Of a DNA stretch of 48,904 nucleotides, positions 37,206 through 44,821 are shown in pieces. The notes beneath the pieces are model-generated. The model did not search any database, had not been told where the DNA came from, and saw nothing but the letters and a program-made list of their open reading frames with translations. How positions within the stretch are numbered: the first letter of the stretch is position 1; every line of letters begins with the position of its first letter. Both the position numbers and the translations under genes were made by a program. Origin of the DNA: Bacteroidia bacterium (GTDB lineage: Bacteria > Bacteroidota > Bacteroidia > UKL13-3); the NCBI GenBank assembly GCA_020049855.1, contig JAGVLJ010000035.1, positions 1 through 48,904 on the forward strand, given 5' to 3'.

Positions 37206-38669
37206 ATGAAGAAAGTAGTCGGATTAGTATTGGTAGCAAGCCTGGGAGGCATTGTTGCCTTGGGCGTAAACAAATTATTTGACAGGGAGCGGAGTTCAGA
37301 ATTCGGAGCCATGCAGATGGCTCGTTATGCCAGTCTTGCCGAGGCAGGTCCTGGAATGACGCAGGATTTTACTGCTGTTTCAGAGGTTGTTACGCCAACT
37401 GTTGTTCACGTAATCACCACGGTTGAATCGGTTAGTTCAGGGTCTGTTCCTACTGACCCATTTGATTTTTTCAGGGGGCACGGTTTTAGTTTGCCTGATA
37501 TGGGGCCACAGGTAGGTTCCGGTTCAGGGGTTATTATTTCAGAAGATGGGTATATTATTACCAATAATCATGTGATAAACGGGGCAGCCAAAATTGAAGT
37601 AGTCCTAAATGATAAACGCAAGTACATGGCTGAGTTAATAGGCTCCGACCCCAATACAGATATTGCGTTGATAAAGGTGGAAGAAAAAAATCTCCCCTTT
37701 GCGGTTTTCGGTAATTCAGATGAAGTGAAAGTAGGCCAGTGGGTGCTTGCAGTAGGCAATCCTTTTAACCTTACTTCAACAGTCACCGCAGGTATAGTGA
37801 GTGCCAAAGGCCGTAACCTCAACCTGATTCGGGATCCGCAAAATCCGGAGAGCCGTTATGCCATTGAATCATTTATTCAAACGGATGCTGCGGTTAATCC
37901 GGGCAACAGCGGGGGAGCACTCGTTTCTATTGATGGGAAACTAATTGGAATTAATACGGCTATTGCGTCTCAAACAGGTTCTTTTTCGGGCTATTCATTT
38001 GCCGTTCCATCAAATATTGCAAAAAAAGTGATAAATGATGTAATGAAGTATGGCTCTGTTCAACGCGGATATTTGGGTGTTGAAATACGGGACGTAAATG
38101 CCGAGCTGGCAGATGAAAAAGGATTGAAGGATGTGAAAGGTGTTTATGTTGGAGCGGTAAATCCTAAAAGTGCAGCCGAAGAGGCTGGCATTAAAGCAGG
38201 AGATATCATTATTAAAGTGGGTGAGGTTTCAGTAAATTCTTCCTCCGAGCTGCAGGAGCAAATCAGTCGTAAAAATCCGGGCGATAAAGTTTCGGTATTG
38301 GTAAAACGTGACGGTAAAGAAAAACTATTTGACGTGGTACTTAAAAATAAAGAGGGTAAAACTGCTATTTCAGTCGAAACCAAACTTGATCAGGCAAGTG
38401 CTTTAGGGGCAAACTTTGAAAGTATTTCGCGCGAGGAGCGGATGAAACTGAAAGTTATCAATGGGGTAAAAGTGAAAAGCATTGGCGGAAGAAGTGCATT
38501 AAGCAAAGCCGGAATTCCGGAAGGGTATGTATTAACCCATATTGATAAAAAACCAGTTTATACAGTAGGCGATGTAAAGAAAATGCTGGAAGGTAAAAAA
38601 GGAGGAGTATTGCTGGAGGGCGTAAATCCTGATGGCAGTAAAGGTGTTTACGGAATTTCGATAGATTAA
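37206..38669 (+). CDS. DegP/HtrA-family (Do-type) periplasmic serine protease
   Basis: 487 residues. An N-terminal hydrophobic stretch (VVGLVLVASLGGIVALG) is a signal or anchor. The protease domain carries the full triad: His in IITNNHVINGAAK (~120), Asp in SDPNTDIALIKVEE (~150) and Ser in TDAAVNPGNSGGALVSIDGK (~233). Two PDZ domains follow: QRGYLGVEIRDV and AAEEAGIKAGDIIIKVG (~280-375), and VKSIGGRSALSKAGIPEGYV (~420-480). It degrades or refolds damaged envelope proteins. The gene is divergent from an ECF sigma/anti-sigma pair across a symmetric promoter, like the RpoE-DegP stress circuit in logic though not in gene order. A terminator follows. Confidence 0.95.
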   Translation: MKKVVGLVLVASLGGIVALGVNKLFDRERSSEFGAMQMARYASLAEAGPGMTQDFTAVSEVVTPTVVHVITTVESVSSGSVPTDPFDFFRGHGFSLPDMGPQVGSGSGVIISEDGYIITNNHVINGAAKIEVVLNDKRKYMAELIGSDPNTDIALIKVEEKNLPFAVFGNSDEVKVGQWVLAVGNPFNLTSTVTAGIVSAKGRNLNLIRDPQNPESRYAIESFIQTDAAVNPGNSGGALVSIDGKLIGINTAIASQTGSFSGYSFAVPSNIAKKVINDVMKYGSVQRGYLGVEIRDVNAELADEKGLKDVKGVYVGAVNPKSAAEEAGIKAGDIIIKVGEVSVNSSSELQEQISRKNPGDKVSVLVKRDGKEKLFDVVLKNKEGKTAISVETKLDQASALGANFESISREERMKLKVINGVKVKSIGGRSALSKAGIPEGYVLTHIDKKPVYTVGDVKKMLEGKKGGVLLEGVNPDGSKGVYGISID

Positions 38670-38690
38670 TTTTAGGACATCAATAATATA

Positions 38691-38723
38691 AAAAGGTCGG
38701 GTTTATTATCCGACCTTTTTTAT
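38691..38723 (+). terminator. Rho-independent terminator after the HtrA gene
   Basis: AAAAGGTCGG (38691-38700) pairs with CCGACCTTTT (38710-38719) around a 9-base loop, and the T-run continues. It begins 21 bases after the HtrA stop codon. The A-run on the far side would allow some bidirectional action. Confidence 0.92.
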
Positions 38724-39003
38724 TATCAAGGCATAATATGCATTTTAGCCTTCGGCTTCGCATTTTTATGCAGGTAATCTATCCCAACGTACAGTTATTT
38801 TGCAGGTCTATTCTTGAGAATTCTTTATAAATAAATAGCAAAGAACCCAAAAGGATAAGCAAGTGGGAAAAACTTTTATGAAAATGAGGGAAACCCAAAG
38901 CAACAAAAGGATTTTCCATCGTGTTTAGATGGTGAAAAATGATATTACTTTGTATAAAATTAAGAAGATAACAAAGGACAAGTAAAAACGAAAATATAAG
39001 TAC
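38724..39003. other. 280-base AT-rich spacer before the surface-protein array
   Basis: No gene seen. A small hairpin-like stretch (AGCC-TTC-GGCT inside ATGC/GCAT, ~38748-38773) and a TTACTTTGT at ~38945-38953 that could be a -7 element are the only features noticed. A similar TTACTTTGT lies at ~47042-47050, ahead of the second copy of the leader element. Confidence 0.4.
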
Positions 39004-39214
39004 GCGTTACTAAAAACGTTCCTCAGTACTAAAACCGCGAAATTTTACAGGTAGGGGCAGTTTGAAGTGATGCACCCTTACAGGGTGTGTTCTTCTTCTG
39101 GTCGGCTCTACGTGGGTGCTTCGCGGTACCTTGTGCAGACTGTCAGTTGGGGTTCACGCCCTTTCTGTTTTGGGACTTTTTTCGTATATTGCTATGTACT
39201 AAACATTAATAATA
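39004..39214 (+). repeat. Leader element, copy 1 (upstream of surface-protein gene 1)
   Basis: Direct-repeat partner of 47091-47302. It contains a long imperfect hairpin (39034-39127): outer arms ACCGCGAA and TTCGCGGT (8 pairs), a middle stem CAGGTAGGG with CTCTACGTG (one mismatch, one wobble), and an inner stem CACCCT-TAC-AGGGTG. After it come ~60 conserved bases with a possible promoter: TTTC (39162-39165), 19 bases, TATATTGC (39185-39192). 39057-39204 differs from the second copy at only 4 of 148 positions with no gaps. Confidence 0.85.
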
Positions 39215-41674
39215 ATGAAACGGCTGTTGACTCTTCTCTTCCTTCTTTTAGCCTTTCAGGGTTTTGCCCAGGATTATAAGCGTGCTTCAATATGGTATTT
39301 TGGGGATAGTGCAGGAGTAAATTTTAACACCATTCCTCCATCAGCATTGACCAACGGGGCAATGAGTACTTGGGAGGGATGTGCCACCATTGCTGACACC
39401 AATGGAAATCTTTTATTTTATACTAATGGGGTTAAGATTTGGAATAAGAATCACCAATTCATGGATAATGGAACTGGACTGTTGGGAAATATTTCTTCCA
39501 CTCAATCTGCAATTATAGTCCCACAACCGGGAAATGATTCGATTTTCTTCTTGTTCAATACCTATGACAATGGCCTATTCTATTCGCGCATTAATATTAA
39601 TCTGAATGGAGGGTTGGGTAGAGTAGTTGAAAAAAACGTTCTCTTACAAGTACCAATGACTGAAAAAATTGCAGGGTGCTTTCATTCAAATCAAAAAGAC
39701 GTTTGGGTTGTGGCACACGAGCATGGAAGCAATAATTTTTGTTCTTACTTGATTACTTCCGATGGGTTAATTAAATGTCCCATTATTTCAAGTGTTGGTC
39801 TTGTATATAATAACCCTTCATATGGTTACGATGTCGGTCAACTAAAGATATCCAAAAATGGAACAAGAATCGCTGTTGTTTCCTATTTTTCCTATCGAAT
39901 AGAATTGTTTAGTTTCAATTCTCTAACGGGTATTGTTTCTAACCCTGTAACATGGCTTACGACAAATACAGGCAGTTTAACCTATGGTGTAGAGTTTTCA
40001 AGTAACAATAAAAAACTCTATGTCACTGAAACTGGCAATACTGGTAAATACCTAAAGCAATTCGACATAAGCACCAGCGATACTGCTTTGATTAATCAAT
40101 CAAGAGTTATTTTAGATACTTTCCCTCCTTTTTTAGCTTATGGCCTACAGATGGGCATTGATGGCCGTATTTACATGGCACGGAAAGATTCTACATTTCT
40201 TAGTGTTATTCAATATCCCGATTCATCCGGTTTTGCCTGCGGTTACTTAAAAAATGGGTTGAGCATAGCCCCAAAAAAATCTGTGTATGGGGGACTGCCG
40301 ACAATTATCTCCTCTTACTTACGCAGGGATTCTTTACTTGATTTCAGCTATCAATTCCTTTGTCCTACCAATCAAGCCGCCTTTGCTGCCAAAAACATTA
40401 CAACCACACCGCAATGGATAATTACAAAACTCAGTTCACCCGGTAACTGGTCTTATAACAATGTTAACTTTAATCACCAGTTTGATACCGGAACCTATGC
40501 AGTAAAACTAAAATCAGGAACCGACAGCATTACCAAAACCATTATTGTTGGCTGGAGTGGTGAAATGATTGTCTCCAATGATACAACAAGGTGCCAGACC
40601 GACAGCATCCTTTTAAGTGTACAAAACTCACAGGCTTTTTCCTGCATTACCTGGAACGATACTATTAGTTCAATTACAGCAACGGCCAAAACAAACGGGA
40701 CTTACCGGGTAAGCGCATGGAACAAACAAGGCTGCAAACTTTCGGACAGTATCCGCGTTCGTCTTTTTGCAGTACCACCCGATCCCTTGGTAAAGCCTAT
40801 GCCTGATACCATTATTTTCTGTAAAGGAAACAGCATTGCGTTAACACCCGACAGCGGGGCTGACTTCCACTGGCAGGACGGTTACCCGATTGCTTCGCGC
40901 ATAATTGACACGATTGGGCTTTTTTATACAACTTGGTCAGACAGTTTCACCTGCAAGCGGGGTGATACCACACGTTTAATCTTTTACCCGGCTACTCCAT
41001 TGCAAAACCCCTTACCTGATTCGGTTACTTTCTGCATCGGGCAAACGATCACTTTAAACCCTGACAGCGGCATTAATTTCCTTTGGCAGGATAATTACCC
41101 AAATGCCACACGCATCATTGACAGTGCCGGACTTTTTTTTACAAACTGGTATGACACCAACGGGTGCCGGATGGCCGACAGCATCCGTATTAAAACATAT
41201 TCTGTTACCAAACCCACAGTACAACAATCAGGCGACAGCCTTTTTGCTTTTGGTAATTTTGCTCAATGGCAATGGCTATTTAATAACCAACCTTTGAACG
41301 GGGCAATTTTTGCAAAATACAAAGCCCTGCAAAACGGGTTTTACAAAGTACGGGGAACCGATACATTCTCTTGTATTGCTGTATCTGATTCCGTTAATAT
41401 TACGAATGTTTCTATTCGCCAATTAATATCACCAAATGAAATATCCGTCTTCCCTAATCCGGTAAACAATGTATTGCACATTGAACTGAACACTGCCACA
41501 GAAAAATTACAATCGGTGTATTTATTGAACAGCACAGGGCAGCTTGTTTACTGTGAAACCTCTCCCAATCCTTCTGAAACTGCAATAAACTGTTCCGCAT
41601 TTCCGAAGGGGATTTATCTGCTAAAATTATTTACAACTAACAAAACCTACTACCAAAAGTTAATTATCGAGTAA
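39215..41674 (+). CDS. Surface-protein paralogue 1: WD40-like propeller, Ig-like repeats, T9SS sorting domain
   Basis: 819 residues. Signal peptide MKRLLTLLFLLLAFQGFAQ, then a ~350-residue beta-propeller-like domain opening DYKRASIWYFGDSAGVNF with LLFYTNGVKIWNKNHQFM and STQSAIIVPQPGNDSIFFLF, known from many Bacteroidota T9SS proteins. Next are a PKD-like part (~375-450), an Ig-like part, two tandem ~70-residue repeats (PMPDTIIFCKGNSIAL and PLPDSVTFCIGQTITL, each with a WQD core), one further module, and a type A sorting domain from VFPNPVNNVLHIEL (~741). Predicted to be exported and displayed on the surface; the ligand is unknown. It shares its repeat modules with gene 2 and its leader and signal peptide with gene 4. 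Confidence 0.88.
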   Translation: MKRLLTLLFLLLAFQGFAQDYKRASIWYFGDSAGVNFNTIPPSALTNGAMSTWEGCATIADTNGNLLFYTNGVKIWNKNHQFMDNGTGLLGNISSTQSAIIVPQPGNDSIFFLFNTYDNGLFYSRININLNGGLGRVVEKNVLLQVPMTEKIAGCFHSNQKDVWVVAHEHGSNNFCSYLITSDGLIKCPIISSVGLVYNNPSYGYDVGQLKISKNGTRIAVVSYFSYRIELFSFNSLTGIVSNPVTWLTTNTGSLTYGVEFSSNNKKLYVTETGNTGKYLKQFDISTSDTALINQSRVILDTFPPFLAYGLQMGIDGRIYMARKDSTFLSVIQYPDSSGFACGYLKNGLSIAPKKSVYGGLPTIISSYLRRDSLLDFSYQFLCPTNQAAFAAKNITTTPQWIITKLSSPGNWSYNNVNFNHQFDTGTYAVKLKSGTDSITKTIIVGWSGEMIVSNDTTRCQTDSILLSVQNSQAFSCITWNDTISSITATAKTNGTYRVSAWNKQGCKLSDSIRVRLFAVPPDPLVKPMPDTIIFCKGNSIALTPDSGADFHWQDGYPIASRIIDTIGLFYTTWSDSFTCKRGDTTRLIFYPATPLQNPLPDSVTFCIGQTITLNPDSGINFLWQDNYPNATRIIDSAGLFFTNWYDTNGCRMADSIRIKTYSVTKPTVQQSGDSLFAFGNFAQWQWLFNNQPLNGAIFAKYKALQNGFYKVRGTDTFSCIAVSDSVNITNVSIRQLISPNEISVFPNPVNNVLHIELNTATEKLQSVYLLNSTGQLVYCETSPNPSETAINCSAFPKGIYLLKLFTTNKTYYQKLIIE

Positions 41675-41715
41675 TTTTTGAAATCAAGATATAAATATTG
41701 AAACTTAAAACCAGA

Positions 41716-41946
41716 TTAGTACTTAAAATTCAGTAATTCACTTAACGACATGTCCAAAGCATCTGCTAGTATCCGCAAAGAACAAATCGTAACATTGTAT
41801 TCCCCACGTTCAATGCGCCCAATCTGTTCAGCGTGGTTATCACACAAATCCCCTAATGCTACCTGGGTTAAACCCTTCGCTTCGCGAATTGAACGAATTC
41901 GTTTTCCCAAGAGGCCAAGATATTTAGGGTCTTTAACATTTTGCAC
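41716..41946 (-). CDS. XRE-family DNA-binding regulator 1 (divergent from surface gene 2)
   Basis: 76 residues from a GTG at 41946; no in-frame ATG exists nearby. It is a single Cro/C1-type HTH: LLGKRIRSIREAKGLTQVAL, DLCDNHAEQIGRIERGEYNV and LRILADALDMSLSELLNF. No dimerisation or sensor domain is attached, so it should bind DNA as a small dimer. It lies between surface genes 1 and 2 but on the opposite strand, and shares ~74 bases of intergenic DNA with gene 2 that hold a palindrome. I infer that it controls gene 2, and perhaps itself. Similar lone XRE proteins occur in restriction-modification and mobile loci, but no such genes are present here. Confidence 0.9.
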   Translation of the reverse strand: MQNVKDPKYLGLLGKRIRSIREAKGLTQVALGDLCDNHAEQIGRIERGEYNVTICSLRILADALDMSLSELLNFKY

Positions 41947-41981
41947 AGGGCAAATTGTACCCGAAAGAGATTTTATCTAAG

Positions 41982-42015
41982 AACATACATGTTGTATTTA
42001 TTTTATATATATTTG
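41982..42015 (+). promoter_or_regulatory. Predicted operator and -7 promoter element of surface gene 2
   Basis: AACAT-AC-ATGTT (41982-41993) is a perfect 5-2-5 palindrome; TATATTTG (42008-42015) matches the -7 consensus. With a 19-base spacer the -33 element would sit at 41985-41988, inside the palindrome, so a bound XRE dimer could block initiation. The GTG start is only 5 bases after the -7 box. Confidence 0.55.
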
Positions 42016-42020
42016 AAGTG

Positions 42021-44501
42021 GTGAAAATAAAAGTATCTCCTTTTTTGATAATAATTGCCATGCTTTTTACAACTTGTATAAAGGCACAGGATTATAAACG
42101 TGCCTCAATATGGTATTTTGGTGATAGTGCGGGCATCAGTTTTAGCTCAAATCCTCCCATTGCGCTATTAAACAGCGCTATGAAGGCTGTTGAAGGTTGT
42201 GCGACAATGTGTGACACCAATGGGAACTTACTCTTCTATACCAACGGCATTACAGTTTGGAATAAGAATCATCAAGTAATGCATAATGGAGATAGCATTA
42301 AGGGGCATTTATCTGCAACTCAAGGGGCTTTGATTGTACCCCAACCAAATAATGATTCAATTTTTTACCTGTTTACTACTCCTTATGCTTATGATCTAAG
42401 TAATGGTTTAAGATATTCGGTAATTGACATTAGCAAAAATAGTGGACTAGGCTCTATTATCAAAAAGAATTTGCTATTGCAGACCTCAGTAACAGAAAAA
42501 ATAGGAGCTACATTTCATGCGAATGGGACAGATTTCTGGATTATAACTCATGGATATGGAAATAATTATTTTTATGCTTACCTGCTTACTCAGGATGGGT
42601 TATTAAACTGTCCGGTTATGTCCGCTATTGGTACAGGATATAATTTTGACCCTTTCATTTCGCAGGGACAGCTTAAAATTTCATCGAATGGGAAAAGAGT
42701 AGCTTCTACTCTGTATACAACATATTATAAAGTAGAATTGTTCGATTTCGATAATTCAATCGGATTTTTATCAAATTCTATTAACATAAACACTACGGAT
42801 TTAAGTAGCAACCCATATGGAGTTGAGTTTTCACCAAATAATAAAAGGCTTTATGTTGCGGAGCGGGGCCGTTACCTGAAACAATTTGATTTAGTTTCTA
42901 ATAATGCAACCCAAATTAACAACTCAGCCTTTATACTTGATAGCTTCCCGTCCTCATTCTCCGCACCTTTACAAATAGGAACGGACAAAAGGATTTATTT
43001 AACATTTAAAAATGACTCATCTTACCTGAATGCAATTTTATTTCCAGACTCATTGGGAGCATCGTGCGGTTATGTTAGGAAATATGTACCTCTTGCCAAT
43101 AGAAAACCTGCTTATGGGCTTCCTTCAATAGTGTCGTCATATTTGGCAATTGACACATTAATAAACTTTAATTATCAGTTTATTTGCCCAAGTAATTTTG
43201 CCACTTTTAAAGCAAAAAACCATAGTTCATTACCACAATGGACAATCACCAAACTAAGCAGTGCAGGTAGCTGGGTGTACAATGGAACAACTGCAACCCA
43301 TAATTTTGATTCAGGGACGTACACAGTAAAACTTAAGGCCGGAGCGGACAGCATAATAAAAACAATTACGGTGGGATGGAGTGGGGAATTACTTCTCGCA
43401 TCTGACACTAACCGATGCCAAACCGATAGTGTTTTTTTAACAATACGCAATTCCCAATCATTCTCTTGTATTAAATGGAATGATACTATAAGTTCCAATT
43501 CAATCACAGCTAAGACAAACGGAACATACCGGGTAAGCGCGTGGAATATGCAAGGGTGCAAACTTTCAGACAGCATTCACGTTCGCCTTTTTGCCACACC
43601 ACCTGACCCCTTGGTAAAGCCCATGCCTGATACCATCATATTCTGCAAAGGAAACAGCATTGCATTGATACCCGACAGCGGTGCTAACTTCCAATGGCAG
43701 GATGGTTACCCATTTGCTTCACGTATTGTTGACACAACCGGGCTGTTTTATACAAGCTGGACTGACAGTTTCACCTGTCAGCGGGGTGACACCACACGTT
43801 TAATCTTTTACCCGACTACTCCATTGCAAAACCCTTTACCAGATTCAGTTACTTTCTGTATTGGTAAAACCATGACCCTTTTGCCTGATAGCGGCACTAA
43901 TTTCCATTGGCAGGATAATTATCCAAATGCCACACGCACCATTGACAGTGCAGGACTTTTTTATACGAACTGGTTTGACACAAACGGGTGCAGAATTTCC
44001 GACAGCATACTTGTTAAAACATATTCTGTTACCAAACCGACCATACAGCGTTTAGGGGATAGCCTGTTTACTTCAGGTAGCTTTAGCCAATGGCAATGGT
44101 ATTATACCGGCCAACCTGTCAATGGAGCTACTTTTACAAAATACAAAGCCACGCAAAACGGATGGTACAAAGTTTTGGGTCGTGATGTAAACCAGTGTAT
44201 AGCTACCTCAGATTCGGTAAACCTTACCAATGTCTTTGTGTATAACCCAACATTTGAAAATGAAATAACTGTTTTTCCTAATCCGGTAAACAGAGTGCTG
44301 CATATCCGCTTGCAAAAGGCAGCGGGTCAACTCACGGGGCTGCAACTTTACAGCAGTACCGGGCAGCTTGTTTACCGTGAAACCTCACCTAACCATTCAG
44401 AAGCTGAAATTGATTGTTCAGCCATGCCGAAAGGACTTTATCTGCTATCTCTCATAATAGCTAACAAAGCGTACTTTCAAAAAATAATAATTCACAACTA
44501 A
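42021..44501 (+). CDS. Surface-protein paralogue 2: propeller, Ig-like repeats, T9SS sorting domain
   Basis: 826 residues from the GTG at 42021; the frame is open back to a TTG at 41955, but that region holds the promoter and operator, and a signal peptide (VKIKVSPFLIIIAMLFTTCI, ending KAQ) follows the GTG. GTG at 42018 is an equal alternative. The layout repeats gene 1: DYKRASIWYFGDSAGISF, propeller to ~370, PKD-like and Ig-like parts, the same two ~70-residue repeats (PMPDTIIFCKGNSIALIPDS and PLPDSVTFCIGKTMTLLPDS), and a sorting domain from VFPNPVNRVLHIRL (~748). The repeat section is close to gene 1 in DNA as well as protein, while the propeller is more diverged. Its stop overlaps the convergent XRE gene 2 by 4 bases. 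Confidence 0.87.
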   Translation: MKIKVSPFLIIIAMLFTTCIKAQDYKRASIWYFGDSAGISFSSNPPIALLNSAMKAVEGCATMCDTNGNLLFYTNGITVWNKNHQVMHNGDSIKGHLSATQGALIVPQPNNDSIFYLFTTPYAYDLSNGLRYSVIDISKNSGLGSIIKKNLLLQTSVTEKIGATFHANGTDFWIITHGYGNNYFYAYLLTQDGLLNCPVMSAIGTGYNFDPFISQGQLKISSNGKRVASTLYTTYYKVELFDFDNSIGFLSNSININTTDLSSNPYGVEFSPNNKRLYVAERGRYLKQFDLVSNNATQINNSAFILDSFPSSFSAPLQIGTDKRIYLTFKNDSSYLNAILFPDSLGASCGYVRKYVPLANRKPAYGLPSIVSSYLAIDTLINFNYQFICPSNFATFKAKNHSSLPQWTITKLSSAGSWVYNGTTATHNFDSGTYTVKLKAGADSIIKTITVGWSGELLLASDTNRCQTDSVFLTIRNSQSFSCIKWNDTISSNSITAKTNGTYRVSAWNMQGCKLSDSIHVRLFATPPDPLVKPMPDTIIFCKGNSIALIPDSGANFQWQDGYPFASRIVDTTGLFYTSWTDSFTCQRGDTTRLIFYPTTPLQNPLPDSVTFCIGKTMTLLPDSGTNFHWQDNYPNATRTIDSAGLFYTNWFDTNGCRISDSILVKTYSVTKPTIQRLGDSLFTSGSFSQWQWYYTGQPVNGATFTKYKATQNGWYKVLGRDVNQCIATSDSVNLTNVFVYNPTFENEITVFPNPVNRVLHIRLQKAAGQLTGLQLYSSTGQLVYRETSPNHSEAEIDCSAMPKGLYLLSLIIANKAYFQKIIIHN

Positions 44502-44740
44502 TGAATGCCTTGAAAAAACTCTTCCAAAGTGATTTGATGAATATCAAGAATCCTTATCAGGCTTTTGATAGTAAAATTTGTTCCCGACTCCATTCTCCAG
44601 TATTGGATAGTAGGAAGAGAATAAGCAAAAGCAAAAGTTTCGTAACTGGAATAGCCTTTATCAAGCCTCAGTTGCTTGATTTTATCAGCAACCTGACTAA
44701 TTCTGCCTTCTTCCGGTACAATGCGCTTTTTTCTTGCCAT
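44498..44740 (-). CDS. XRE-family DNA-binding regulator 2 (divergent from surface gene 3)
   Basis: 80 residues: basic N-terminus MARKKRIVPEEGRISQVADK, then a Cro/C1 HTH with IKQLRLDKGYSSYETFAFAY, SLPTIQYWRMESGTNFTIKS and LIRILDIHQITLEEFF. It is clearly a different XRE from regulator 1 (recognition-helix area SLPTIQYWRMESG against DNHAEQIGRIERG). It starts 81 bases from surface gene 3 and faces away from it, the same arrangement as regulator 1 with gene 2. I infer it governs gene 3. Its stop overlaps the gene 2 stop by 4 bases. Confidence 0.88.
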   Translation of the reverse strand: MARKKRIVPEEGRISQVADKIKQLRLDKGYSSYETFAFAYSLPTIQYWRMESGTNFTIKSLIRILDIHQITLEEFFQGIH

Positions 44741-44778
44741 TCAAATGGCAAGTTGACATATACTGAAAAAAAATGTTA

Positions 44779-44815
44779 TATCATATATGATAGATAATAA
44801 AATACTTTATATTTG
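44779..44815 (+). promoter_or_regulatory. Predicted operator and -7 promoter element of surface gene 3
   Basis: TATCATATATGATA (44779-44792) is a perfect 14-base palindrome, and TATATTTG at 44808-44815 is a full -7 match. A 19-base spacer puts the -33 element at 44785-44788, inside the palindrome. The ATG follows the -7 box by 6 bases. Position for position this is the layout found at gene 2, but with a different palindrome. Confidence 0.6.
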
Positions 44816-44821
44816 CTATCC

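Noticed and set aside
36545-37312. Sigma factor starting at 37312 (255 residues)
   Set aside because: The added 84 residues overlap the HtrA start on the other strand and the symmetric promoter, and read as hydrophobic noise; region 2 is complete from the ATG at 37060.
39004-39214. Leader element as an integron attC site (inverted arms, arrayed genes)
   Set aside because: The imperfect palindrome resembles an attC in outline, but I find no GTTRRRY/RYYYAAC core pair at its ends, the elements sit before signal-peptide genes with apparent promoters, and no integrase is present.
39067-39279. Open frames through the leader elements (for example the 70- and 67-codon frames at 39067 and 47176)
   Set aside because: The frames differ between the two copies despite near-identical DNA, run into the start of the surface-protein genes out of frame and lack protein-like composition; the conserved feature is the hairpin.
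41750-41980. Plus-strand frame opposite XRE regulator 1
   Set aside because: Shadow of the XRE gene: the minus strand gives a clear HTH domain, the plus strand nothing recognisable.
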